This document shows positions 9,140-16,947 of a stretch of DNA of 38,778 nucleotides, in pieces. A model generated the notes under the pieces. The model searched no databases. It was not told where the DNA came from and saw only the letters and a program-made list of their open reading frames with translations. A program made the translations under genes and the position numbers. Positions within the stretch are counted from its first letter, which is position 1, and each line of letters starts with the position of its first letter. The stretch is from Anaerolineae bacterium (GTDB lineage: Bacteria; Chloroflexota; Anaerolineae; Anaerolineales; Villigracilaceae): assembly GCA_017303655.1 (NCBI GenBank), contig JAFLCE010000032.1:1-38778 (forward strand), written 5' to 3'.

Positions 9140-9166
9140 CACTGTAAAAGCACTGTATAATCACTG
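9140..9166 (+). promoter_or_regulatory. Three CACTG iterons at 11-bp spacing over a TATAAT box
   Basis: CACTG begins at 9140, 9151 and 9162, so the spacing is exactly one helical turn. The middle unit runs into TATAAT (9156-9161), the likely -10 box of the regulator gene. This is the arrangement expected of an operator read by a DNA-binding protein along one face. Autoregulation by the adjacent regulator is inference. Confidence 0.5.
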
Positions 9167-9190
9167 CAATTCATAAATTAGGGTTGCAAA

Positions 9191-11293
9191 ATGAGAATTC
9201 TTCCTTTAACTGATGAAGTAAAAACGGAAATCGATGAGGCTTTAACCAATTTGAATTCGCCGTTACAACTTGGTGAATCTAAATTGATTTCGTACAATAC
9301 TGCTATCAAATATCAACAAGAAAATGTAACGACTTTGCCGTATCAAGCTTTAAAAGCTGTATTAACTGATATCTTAGAAAGATTAGAAATAGAAAACCCA
9401 GTCTATGCAGATATTTTAAGGGGCAGATTTTGGGAAGGGTTAAGTCCCAATGATATGATCGTAAAAGAACGTCCAAAGCGATGGGCAGAAAAGACTTTTT
9501 ATAATTACCAAAGAAAGGCTAAAAACGAGTTCTACTTCCTCTTTTGGCAAAGAGAACAGAGTCTTAGACAGAGTGCCCAGCTAAACTCCTTGGTTAATTC
9601 AGAGGAGGCGCGCGAAAATATTAAAAATAAATCAAATCTATCTAGACGATTAATATTTAATTCCCTATGGGCTTATATGTTCCTAGTTGTATTTGCCTTT
9701 GCAGTTGCCGCGTTATTTTTTATTGTTTCAAATAACAAGACAAAACCGTCTGAACAAATATTAGTACCTACGTCAACATCTGTAACATTAACACCAATAA
9801 CATCAGACATTACTTCCACTCCTGTAAATCAAAATACATTTTGCGGTGAAACGGAACAAATCCCATTGGATTTTGGCATTCCCAGATTTGTCAGAAGTCA
9901 AGGGATAAGTAATTTTAATATTGAGAACACCCCCGGCATTCTGAGTAATGCTGTTCGTGCATTAGCGATTGACCAAACGGGTCTCTGGATAGGCTACTTT
10001 AATTCTGACAAGAGCCTATTAGGTAACATAGGGCATTATGACAAAAAGAGTTTTGCGATTTGTGGAATTTCAAATATTGTTGAAGCTCAAAATATCAACA
10101 CAATTGCGATAAGCCCATCTGGCAAAATCTGGGTCGGCACCGAAAAAAATGGAGTGCTTTTATTTGATGGACAAAAATGGAATCGCTATACTACACTCGA
10201 TGGTCTGCCGAGCGATGAAATATTTGCATTGACTGTTGATAGTCAGGATAATTTATGGGTTGGAACCTGGGAAGGTGTAGCTAAGTTTGATGGGGTAAAT
10301 TGGAGTGTCCCATACCAAGTACAAAACGATACTATATATAACAACCACATAAGCTCAATTGAATTTGATAGCCAACAGAACATCTGGATTGGGCATATAC
10401 GGGATGGTGTTAGCGAATATCGGCAAGTAGACAGTAAATGGATTTACTACACAACTTTGACCGAGAATGGTTTAGCAGGAGACCAAATCCGAGATATTAT
10501 GATCCGCCCTAAAAGTGAGGGTCAACTTGAATCAGTCTGGTTTGCGACTGCAGATGGGGGTATCAGCCGTTTTGAGCAAGGAAATTGGACGACTTATCGA
10601 ACTGAAGATGGTTTGCCCAGCAATGACGTGAGTGCTTTGACATTAGATCGCTATAACCGTATATGGGCAGCTACAGCAAAAGGTGTTGCTTACTTTGATG
10701 ACAAAATTTGGAAAATCTATCACACTTTACCTGCTACTACGATAGCTATCGGAAGTAGGTGTACAGACGCATCATGTCTTTTTGATGAAGATCACGTTTG
10801 GACTGGCACCCTAGAAATGGGGCTTACTCATTCTCGTATCCCATTGCCAGACCCTGTTCTCAAGGTAATGAGTATTTGCTTTGTCACATCACAAAGGGAG
10901 CGAATTTGTCCTTCATACTCATTTGATGATTCCTTACCAGTCCCGGTTGTAACGGCTGTATATCCTTCCCCGCTTAAGTCAGATGACACACTGCGATTTG
11001 AAATTACTGTCTCGCCCGAAGGAACATATGAACTTCGAGAAGATCGTGGCGATTTCATGTCTAATATGGATGATAATGATTTTAATCTCTTTGGAGCTTG
11101 GCCAGTAATCGGTGTAAAAGGAGCTATCGAAACTGGGCAACCATATACCTTTACAGATTACGATAATCCTTTCATGGCGCCATCATTGCCAGAGGGGATT
11201 CAAGAAAAACAATTTATTAGTACTTGGCGAATGTGGATGCATACTAGATATGTCGGTCCAGTTATTCAGCTTGTGTTTACTGTAAAAAAATAA
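9191..11293 (+). CDS. Membrane-anchored one-component regulator with extracytoplasmic beta-propeller
   Basis: A 700-residue protein. Residues 1-130 are cytoplasmic and look like a DNA-binding region (helical, basic, ...RWAEKTFYNYQRKAKNEFY), although I cannot name the family. One membrane span lies at about 160-184. After a Ser/Thr linker, residues about 215-560 form repeats of the two-component-regulator propeller type (IWVGTEKNGVLLFDG, YTTLDGLPSDEIFALTVD, LWVGTWEGVAKFDG). Residues 590-700 are a beta domain with GAWPVIGVK...TGQPYTF. The same signature occurs in the Ig-like domain of the divergent secreted protein (GAWPVQEVK...GTGQNYTF). The layout suggests a one-component sensor: outside propeller, membrane helix, inside DNA-binding part. 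Control of the neighbouring gene is inference from divergence and the shared domain. There is no histidine-kinase module. Confidence 0.75.
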   Translation: MRILPLTDEVKTEIDEALTNLNSPLQLGESKLISYNTAIKYQQENVTTLPYQALKAVLTDILERLEIENPVYADILRGRFWEGLSPNDMIVKERPKRWAEKTFYNYQRKAKNEFYFLFWQREQSLRQSAQLNSLVNSEEARENIKNKSNLSRRLIFNSLWAYMFLVVFAFAVAALFFIVSNNKTKPSEQILVPTSTSVTLTPITSDITSTPVNQNTFCGETEQIPLDFGIPRFVRSQGISNFNIENTPGILSNAVRALAIDQTGLWIGYFNSDKSLLGNIGHYDKKSFAICGISNIVEAQNINTIAISPSGKIWVGTEKNGVLLFDGQKWNRYTTLDGLPSDEIFALTVDSQDNLWVGTWEGVAKFDGVNWSVPYQVQNDTIYNNHISSIEFDSQQNIWIGHIRDGVSEYRQVDSKWIYYTTLTENGLAGDQIRDIMIRPKSEGQLESVWFATADGGISRFEQGNWTTYRTEDGLPSNDVSALTLDRYNRIWAATAKGVAYFDDKIWKIYHTLPATTIAIGSRCTDASCLFDEDHVWTGTLEMGLTHSRIPLPDPVLKVMSICFVTSQRERICPSYSFDDSLPVPVVTAVYPSPLKSDDTLRFEITVSPEGTYELREDRGDFMSNMDDNDFNLFGAWPVIGVKGAIETGQPYTFTDYDNPFMAPSLPEGIQEKQFISTWRMWMHTRYVGPVIQLVFTVKK

Positions 11294-11347
11294 TTTTCCG
11301 ATAATAAAAAATACTGTGAATTTATTGATGTGTGTGAAGAACACATT

Positions 11348-11405
11348 CTGATGAGCGCCGTGATCGGCATGTCCGCTGACCTCTCCCTGATGAGCGTAAT
11401 AATCG
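11348..11405 (+). repeat. Boundary element, second and third copies
   Basis: CTGATGAGCGCCGTGATCGGC (11348-11368) and a shorter CTGATGAGCGTAATAATCG (11387-11405) resemble 5330-5350. They lie about 55 and 95 bases after the regulator gene. I found no equivalent next to the GC-typical genes. Confidence 0.45.
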
Positions 11406-11420
11406 AACAAGTCCGTTTGC

Positions 11421-11449
11421 CCCTCTCCTAAAGGAGAGGGTATTTTTTT
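11421..11449 (+). terminator. Terminator after the regulator gene
   Basis: CCCTCTCC (11421-11428) pairs with GGAGAGGG (11433-11440) across TAAA, followed by a T run. A second G/C-rich palindrome (11517-11523 with 11528-11534) lies about 70 bases on without a T run. The rest of the 510-base gap before the next gene shows no ORF that I trust. Confidence 0.7.
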
Positions 11450-11588
11450 GGTTGCTGTTCTGTGGATGGGCGCTGAGTTTCCAAGTCAATGTTTGGGTGA
11501 TGGGATGGTTTTAGCTCCTCCCCTTTAGGGGAGGCGGGGGAGAGGTTGTTTTAGCCCCCATATATGGCACAACCCATCACAGTCTTCT

Positions 11589-11632
11589 TTCGACTATCCT
11601 TCGACTATCCTTCGACAGTCCTTCGACTACCT
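11589..11632. repeat. Four 11-bp tandem repeats (TTCGACTATCC)
   Basis: Units start at 11589, 11600, 11611 and 11622. The first two are identical; the third and fourth differ by one to three bases. They lie in the gap before the polyphosphate kinase genes. The function is unknown. Confidence 0.7.
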
Positions 11633-11802
11633 CTCACAAACTACATCTACACCTACCCCCCAGATATGGGGGTGGTTGTAGATTCTCGCCGCAATGTCAC
11701 CGAATAGAGGGTAGGGAACATCGTACCCAAAGCCAAGCTCAGTGGTAAGCGGGAGGAGAGGTAAAATAATCAAGTTCCCAAACCAACAAACTGGAGACCG
11801 CC

Positions 11803-12582
11803 ATGCTGGAATACGTCAACCTTGAACTGGCTTTGTCACAGGAAGAATATAAAAAACGACTGCGACCCTTGCAGCAGCGGCTCTATGAATTGGAGCACGC
11901 CGTCTTCGATGCCAAGGTTCCGGTCATCATTGTGTTCGAGGGTTGGGCAGCCACGGGCAAGGGACGGCTGATCAGTCTGCTCGCAGAACGGCTGGACCCA
12001 CGCGGCTTTCGCGTGGTGCCGATCACACCGCCGCGCACGGCGGAGACGCGTTATCCGTGGATGTGGCGCTTCTGGCAAAAGATTCCCGCCCGCGGGCAAA
12101 TGGTCGCATTCGATACGTCCTGGTATCGCCGGGTTTTGATCGACCGTTTGAACAAGACCGTCAACAAAAGTGAAATACGTGCTGCCTATCAAGACATTGC
12201 CGAATTTGAAGAGATGCTCAGCGCCGATGGAACCGTCATCTTGAAGTTCTGGCTGCACATCAGCGAAGCGGATCAGCATAAGCGCATCAAGAAATTACGC
12301 AAAGATAAACTAACCGCCTGGCAAGTGAGCGAAGAAGACCTGCTCCAAAACAAACGCTATGAAAAATACACGAGCTATGTCGAAGATATGATCGCCCGAA
12401 CCGATTCGCCTCACTCTCCCTGGACCATTGTTGAGTCCGCTGACCGGTATTACATGCGCATCAAAGTTTTTGAAACCATCATCGCCTCGCTCGAAGCCCG
12501 TTTAGGGTTGCCCGCTTCAACAGGGTCCAAGTCCAAACGTTCACGCGCAACAAAAGAAATGAAAGGAGCCGTCAATGCTTGA
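11803..12582 (+). CDS. Polyphosphate kinase 2 family protein, degenerate-type partner
   Basis: A 259-residue PPK2-fold protein. It has a Walker A loop EGWAATGKG (K53), ERLDPRGF, and the lid/Walker B region as FDTSWYRRVL where active PPK2 enzymes have FDRSWYGRVL, so one usually conserved arginine is Thr here. The partner gene that overlaps it is canonical. In two-domain polyphosphate:AMP phosphotransferases (class II PPK2) an N-terminal half with weakened motifs is fused to a catalytic C-terminal half, and these two genes look like the same architecture as separate chains. It may be structural, regulatory or weakly active. GGAG lies upstream of the ATG. Confidence 0.85.
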   Translation: MLEYVNLELALSQEEYKKRLRPLQQRLYELEHAVFDAKVPVIIVFEGWAATGKGRLISLLAERLDPRGFRVVPITPPRTAETRYPWMWRFWQKIPARGQMVAFDTSWYRRVLIDRLNKTVNKSEIRAAYQDIAEFEEMLSADGTVILKFWLHISEADQHKRIKKLRKDKLTAWQVSEEDLLQNKRYEKYTSYVEDMIARTDSPHSPWTIVESADRYYMRIKVFETIIASLEARLGLPASTGSKSKRSRATKEMKGAVNA

Positions 12583-13282
12583 ACGACTCGATCTTACATT
12601 GGCACTTGAACGCGAAGACTATGACACACAACTCAAGACCTTACAGGCTGAAGTACATGAGCTGGCGTTCGAGGTGTATGCACAGAAGCGACCCGTGGTC
12701 ATCGTCTATGAAGGCATGGATGCCTCAGGCAAGGGTGGCACCATCAAACGTTTGACTGAACGCATCGATCCCCGCGGATACGTGGTCTGGCCCATTGCAG
12801 CTCCCTCTGGCGAAGAGAAAGAGCGTCACTACCTATATCGCTTCTGGCGGCGTTTGCCTGAACAAGGACAGATCGCCATCTTCGACCGCTCCTGGTACGG
12901 GCGCGTCTTGGTTGAACGCCTCGAAGGCTATTGCACCGAAGCCGATTGGCGCCGCGCCTATAGCGAGATCAATCAGTTCGAGCGTCAACTCACTGAATCT
13001 GGCACGATCGTCTTTAAATTCTGGATGCACATCAGTAAGCAGGAGCAACTGCGCCGCTTCAAAGAGCGCACCCGCACCAATTACAAAACATGGAAGATCA
13101 CCGATGAAGATTGGCGCAATCGCGGCAAATGGGAAGATTACATCATCGCCGCCGAAGAAATGCTCTTGAAGACCAGCACCCCCGATGCCCCCTGGACGTT
13201 AGTGGAAGCCAATGACAAATACTTTGCGCGTATCAAGTCCCTGCGCACAGTCGCTGAGAAATTGCGCCGGGAATTGAAGTGA
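12575..13282 (+). CDS. ppk2: Polyphosphate kinase 2 (nucleotide phosphotransferase)
   Basis: A 235-residue cytoplasmic enzyme with intact PPK2 motifs: Walker A EGMDASGKGG (K53), RIDPRGY, and FDRSWYGRVLVERLEGY. The family moves phosphate between inorganic polyphosphate and nucleotides. Resemblance to the catalytic half of polyphosphate:AMP phosphotransferases suggests AMP to ADP, but substrate class cannot be fixed from sequence alone. The ATG lies eight bases before the end of the upstream paralogue and has AAAGGAG before it, so the two are translationally coupled and may form a heteromer. Confidence 0.9.
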   Translation: MLERLDLTLALEREDYDTQLKTLQAEVHELAFEVYAQKRPVVIVYEGMDASGKGGTIKRLTERIDPRGYVVWPIAAPSGEEKERHYLYRFWRRLPEQGQIAIFDRSWYGRVLVERLEGYCTEADWRRAYSEINQFERQLTESGTIVFKFWMHISKQEQLRRFKERTRTNYKTWKITDEDWRNRGKWEDYIIAAEEMLLKTSTPDAPWTLVEANDKYFARIKSLRTVAEKLRRELK

Positions 13283-13310
13283 AAGATCAATAAAACTGGT
13301 TAGAAGACAT

Positions 13311-13350
13311 AACTCACCCCGAAATTAAGGTTTCGCGGGTGAGTTTATTT
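13311..13350 (+). terminator. Terminator after the PPK2 pair
   Basis: AACTCACCC (13311-13319) pairs with GGGTGAGTT (13337-13345), extended inward by CGAAA/TTTCG, followed by a T-rich run. Confidence 0.75.
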
Positions 13351-13362
13351 TTAAGAGCAAAT

Positions 13363-13434
13363 GGGACGCTGATTCACGCAGAAAAACGCTGATCTTTTGC
13401 TCTTATCAGCGTGGGTCAGCGTTTTCTGCGTCCC
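13363..13434. repeat. Long intergenic palindrome (GGGACGC...GCGTCCC)
   Basis: The outer arms GGGACGC and GCGTCCC enclose a second pair, GCAGAAAAACGCTGA (13378-13392) with TCAGCGTTTTCTGC (13416-13429). The compound hairpin looks like a dispersed repeat. No second copy is present in the window. Confidence 0.6.
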
Positions 13435-13461
13435 AAATTAAATTCGGGGTTAATTATTTTT

Positions 13462-14271
13462 TTATTTCTGACGTCTGCGAGATTCCATTATGCTGTAGAA
13501 AACAAAGATCGTAATTAACATGATCGCCATGAAAACTGTATACCAATTGACGATGCTTGTCTTGAAGTCTGCGGGGTTCATGAAGGCGGCGACAAAGACT
13601 AGGCTGTAGGCAATGAAGATGCCTTCAAGGATGGCGCGCCAACCTGTCCAGCGCGGGTCGAGGGAGATCATCACGGCGCTGGTGCCGATCACAGAAAGCC
13701 AACCGCATAAGACCCGTGCGGTGAGCGGAGTCAGCTCCCAGGGCCAGATGGGGATGAATAGATTGGGGAATAAGAATCCGCTCGTAACGAGAATCAGGAT
13801 GAAGGTCCCGATGAGGCGAGTGATCCGTCGTGCCAAGTCTGGAACGATTACATCCGATTCTTCGGGTTCGGGCGATTCGGTACGTCGGTTGTATATCCAA
13901 AGCGCTGGGATGAGAAAGGGTGAAACAATATACAGAATCAGCCAGGCAATGAAGGGAGCCGTGCCGAGTGAAAAACGATCCCAATGCAGAAGGGTCGCGA
14001 TCAACATGGCAGTGGCGAAGACGGCCACCGCAGGGAAAACGGCTTGGACGCGATGCCAGCGTTTGCCGAGGGCGGTCTTGGCGAGGATCCACGCGCCGCC
14101 CAAATAGGCTGCCCCGAAGTACATGGAGGACATGTGCGGCTTGATCGCCCAGGCAAACAAGGTGCCTGTCTGGTCGGGTAGGAAGAACAGAATTATAAAA
14201 GCAGCGACCAGAAATAAAACTACAACACCTGCAATGGCGCGGGTGAGTGGCAGGATGGCATCGTTCTTCAT
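13462..14271 (-). CDS. Multi-pass membrane protein, paralogue of the next gene upstream
   Basis: A 269-residue hydrophobic protein with about seven predicted spans (for example AGVVVLFLVAAFIILFFL near the N-terminus) and a charged loop PEPEESDVI. I do not recognise the family. Its length and order of segments match the adjacent gene at 14268, so the two probably arose by duplication. The start at 14271 overlaps the previous stop as ATGA, giving tight coupling; a longer frame to 14349 would overlap the neighbour and lacks support. It is last in an operon with a prenyl synthase and a methyltransferase, so a role at the membrane linked to isoprenoid products is possible but unproven. Confidence 0.75.
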   Translation of the reverse strand: MKNDAILPLTRAIAGVVVLFLVAAFIILFFLPDQTGTLFAWAIKPHMSSMYFGAAYLGGAWILAKTALGKRWHRVQAVFPAVAVFATAMLIATLLHWDRFSLGTAPFIAWLILYIVSPFLIPALWIYNRRTESPEPEESDVIVPDLARRITRLIGTFILILVTSGFLFPNLFIPIWPWELTPLTARVLCGWLSVIGTSAVMISLDPRWTGWRAILEGIFIAYSLVFVAAFMNPADFKTSIVNWYTVFMAIMLITIFVFYSIMESRRRQK

Positions 14272-15077
14272 TTTGTTTTTCCCTTTGCGTTGTTCAACAT
14301 CCAAATTCCAAGGCTGCCCATGCATGCAAAAAGCAGGAACCAGACCCATGTGCCAATGGCAAAATAATCTACACGATTAACAGTCGCATCGACGATCAAC
14401 ACGCCGAGGATGGGCAGGAAGCCGAGCAGGAGTTGCGCAAGCCCCAGCGTGGTCCATTCCAGTTTGGTGGCACCCTTCGTCAGCACGTACGAGCCGATGG
14501 CAGGCGTCAGAAATGTCACGCTGTACACCTGGGCATGGAAGTTGTCAATTTCCCAGGACCAGATCCCTTTTGCAAAAGCAGGAGCGACGATCAGCATGAG
14601 TCCATACAAACCCAGTACGATGGTTTGGGCTATTAGAATTGTCCGCGTGGAAGCGCCGAGTGGAGTAGAGTCTACGGGTGGGAGGTTGCGGTACAGCCAA
14701 AGATGATAAGCGGCATTGATGGGCAAAATGATATACACGATGAACCAGACCCAAACTTCCCAGCGCTGAAAGTTAAAGTTATTTATATATACAAACGAAA
14801 GAATACTGATGAGCGTTGTGAAAAGGAAGATCATCGATGTGACGAGTCGCGCCGGTGACCAGCGTGCGTAAACAAGTTGGATAACAGCGGCAAAACAGGC
14901 AGCGGCATAGATCGCGCCTAAAAACCGCGCGTTGAAGGGCAGCAAGTCCCACGGCCAGATCTGAGACGCTATATTTGGGACGATCAAGAGCCCGGCTCCC
15001 ACTGTGAAAAGGACCAGTACTTTTATGAACGTAAGGAAACGGAGTAAGGGAGAGATGGGTGGATTGATTTCAGCCAT
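14268..15077 (-). CDS. Multi-pass membrane protein
   Basis: A 269-residue integral membrane protein with about seven hydrophobic segments (FIKVLVLFTVGAGLLIV, VWVWFIVYIILPINAAYHLWLY). No named family is recognised. It starts 12 bases after the stop of the squalene/phytoene synthase-like gene and overlaps its paralogue by four bases at the other end, so all three are transcribed together. Both paralogues carry a W-P-W-[DE]-L motif (IWPWDLLPFNARF here, IWPWELTPLTARV in the partner). Confidence 0.75.
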   Translation of the reverse strand: MAEINPPISPLLRFLTFIKVLVLFTVGAGLLIVPNIASQIWPWDLLPFNARFLGAIYAAACFAAVIQLVYARWSPARLVTSMIFLFTTLISILSFVYINNFNFQRWEVWVWFIVYIILPINAAYHLWLYRNLPPVDSTPLGASTRTILIAQTIVLGLYGLMLIVAPAFAKGIWSWEIDNFHAQVYSVTFLTPAIGSYVLTKGATKLEWTTLGLAQLLLGFLPILGVLIVDATVNRVDYFAIGTWVWFLLFACMGSLGIWMLNNAKGKTK

Positions 15078-15089
15078 GTTTATATTCTT

Positions 15090-16061
15090 TTAGGATTTGA
15101 CGGTGCTCAGCTCTTGGTAATATTTATCCAGCCAAACATTCGACCAGCCCCATAGAGTCGAATCCATTACGATCTTTTTTACATCATCGCGTGTGATCTT
15201 GGCTTCGCTTTCGAAGACTTGTGCATTGCGGCGGCAAACTGCCAACGTGCGGATGGCGAACATGAGCGGGAAGATGCATCCCAGCCGGATGCCATGCTGC
15301 CACCACGGCAGGGATTTGACATACTTCAACGCCTCGCGCAGGTGACGTTCAGCTTTATCGGTCAGCATATCCAAAACTTGTAACGCTCGTTCGCGATTGT
15401 CTGCATCAAAGAGCTGTTCTTTGGTTAATCCCATTTCGCTTAAGAATTTCTTGGGCACATACACCCAGCCGCGTTCAAAGTCTTCACGCAAACCACGGAT
15501 GACGTTCACCGTCTGCAAGCCGAGACCGAACTCACGTGCCAGCGGCATGATCTCCTGCTCCTTACGGCGGATGGTTAATGAATACCAGGCGAATAATTGC
15601 GTGATGAGATACCCGACCCGCCCGGCAACCTCGAACATGTAATCGTCCATTTCCTTTTCATCGGCTACGTTGGGACCGATCTTTGTCCACCGAGCCATGC
15701 CCTGGGTGCTGTGGATGACATGCCTCACGATGATCTCCTGCACGGCATATGGCAGGGCGCGCAATTGTTGCAGGATCTCTTCGGTGTGTTGTGCTACGAT
15801 GGCATCGGGATTAGTGGTATCTGCATCGGAGAATTGACGAGTGAGGGAAGTAATGTCCGCTTCTTGGCGCAAGACATTGACCCACAGATTCAGTAAATCC
15901 ACTTTCTGGTCGGTTTCCATTTCTTCATTGTCTTCAAGGTAATCAGATACGCGTAACAATAAATAAGCGATCGTAGTAGCCTCGCAGAGTGTGCCCGGCA
16001 GGCGTTCGATCCCAATAGCAAAGGTACGGCTGGCAGTTCGCAGTAGGTCTCGTATATTCAT
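15090..16061 (-). CDS. Squalene/phytoene synthase family prenyl transferase
   Basis: A 323-residue enzyme of the trans-isoprenyl head-to-head family. The first aspartate-rich motif is visible as RVSDYLEDNEE (about 38-48) and the second as GLREDFERGWVYVP near residues 200-215. Both bind diphosphate through magnesium. The family condenses two farnesyl or geranylgeranyl diphosphates into squalene, dehydrosqualene or phytoene, and sequence inspection cannot say which. The start has GAGGTG upstream. It follows a methyltransferase by 73 bases and precedes two membrane proteins. No desaturase or cyclase is next to it, so squalene-type chemistry is somewhat more likely than carotenoid synthesis. Confidence 0.85.
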   Translation of the reverse strand: MNIRDLLRTASRTFAIGIERLPGTLCEATTIAYLLLRVSDYLEDNEEMETDQKVDLLNLWVNVLRQEADITSLTRQFSDADTTNPDAIVAQHTEEILQQLRALPYAVQEIIVRHVIHSTQGMARWTKIGPNVADEKEMDDYMFEVAGRVGYLITQLFAWYSLTIRRKEQEIMPLAREFGLGLQTVNVIRGLREDFERGWVYVPKKFLSEMGLTKEQLFDADNRERALQVLDMLTDKAERHLREALKYVKSLPWWQHGIRLGCIFPLMFAIRTLAVCRRNAQVFESEAKITRDDVKKIVMDSTLWGWSNVWLDKYYQELSTVKS

Positions 16062-16134
16062 CAGATCACCTCAACTGTAAAGATTTCTATTTATAACCCA
16101 CCTGCCCTCATTTCGTCTTGTTTTACTCTGCCGC

Positions 16135-16812
16135 TTATTCAGGCTGAAATACGCCGTGGATTAGCATGTACACATCGCCGATGGTTTCCACGCGCAGGCT
16201 GTTTAAACCAGTTGTCTTAAGCTGCTCGCGGACTTCTTCAGGCGTAAAGGCGGCGCATAAGGATGCCGCGAAATCCTGCTGCAAAATGGGATGTTCATTC
16301 CCGGCTCTTTCCCGTACGATTCGTTGTGCTGTTTCGACGCTTTCCACACGCTGCAAGTCTGAGACGAAGACCATCGTCCCCGGGCGGGCGTGGGCGCGGA
16401 TGGTCTCCCACAATGCCAGTGGATTATGAAAATGATGCAAGGCACTATGAGACATGGCCAGGTCATAATTTCCTTGTGGAATGTCATCACTGGGTAAAAA
16501 GGCTTTTGCAAATTGAATACGCCCGGCGAGCTCAGGCTCGGCTTTTACATCTTGTGCGGCAATGTCAAGCATGGCTTGCGAACCATCCACGGCGACGATG
16601 TGCGCGTGTGCAAAGGCTCGGGCGAAGCGAAAGGTCATATCGCCGCCACCACAGCACAGGTCCAGGATCGAGGCGGGCTGGCTTCCCATCCCAAAGCGTT
16701 CGTGAAACCACGTCACACGCAGTTGATGTGAGGTGGCAAAATCTGCATGGGCATAGGCGATCGCCTGCTCCATGTCTTCCATTAATTCGGGTTCAAGGAT
16801 GCGTTCCATCAT
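16135..16812 (-). CDS. Class I SAM-dependent methyltransferase
   Basis: A 225-residue protein with the SAM-binding motif ILDLCCGGGDMTFRFA (about 48-63), an acidic motif II as IVAVDGSQAMLD, and YDLAMSHSALHHFHNP. The last is common in small-molecule methyltransferases of the UbiE/COQ5 type. The substrate is unknown. I placed the start at 16812: TATACT lies six bases before this ATG, so the mRNA is probably leaderless. The longer upstream extension is Cys/Leu-rich and crosses a terminator region. Its position upstream of a prenyl synthase suggests, without proving, an isoprenoid or quinone substrate. Confidence 0.8.
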   Translation of the reverse strand: MMERILEPELMEDMEQAIAYAHADFATSHQLRVTWFHERFGMGSQPASILDLCCGGGDMTFRFARAFAHAHIVAVDGSQAMLDIAAQDVKAEPELAGRIQFAKAFLPSDDIPQGNYDLAMSHSALHHFHNPLALWETIRAHARPGTMVFVSDLQRVESVETAQRIVRERAGNEHPILQQDFAASLCAAFTPEEVREQLKTTGLNSLRVETIGDVYMLIHGVFQPE

Positions 16813-16818
16813 GGCGCA

Positions 16819-16824
16819 AGTATA
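16819..16824 (-). promoter_or_regulatory. -10 box giving a probable leaderless mRNA
   Basis: On the minus strand TATACT is followed by six bases and then ATG, so the transcript should start at or next to the start codon. The -35 region is poor. Similar spacing is seen at 31450-31455 and before the ECF sigma gene. Confidence 0.45.
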
Positions 16825-16887
16825 GCGAATACAGCATAAAAGAAACTCCCCCAAAGTGGTTAAGCGTGCCTGTATGCACGCAATCAA

Positions 16888-16913
16888 AAGGACGGGCAAT
16901 TTGCCCGTCCTTT
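16888..16913. terminator. Terminator after the fasciclin gene
   Basis: AAAGGACGGGCAA and TTGCCCGTCCTTT form a perfect 12- to 13-bp hairpin with a very small loop. It lies 34 bases past the fasciclin stop on the minus strand. Confidence 0.8.
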
Positions 16914-16947
16914 CTTCGTACACACTACACACAGAGGAGAAAGTTGC

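Noticed and set aside
11387-11410. Possible hammerhead ribozyme core (CTGATGAG ... CGAAC).
   Set aside because: The second core GAAA is absent, no stem I or III closes, and the same CTGATGAG at 11348 lacks even CGAA.
14803-14818. Further copy of the CTGATGAGCG boundary element.
   Set aside because: Only ten core bases match and it lies inside a membrane-protein gene; probably chance.
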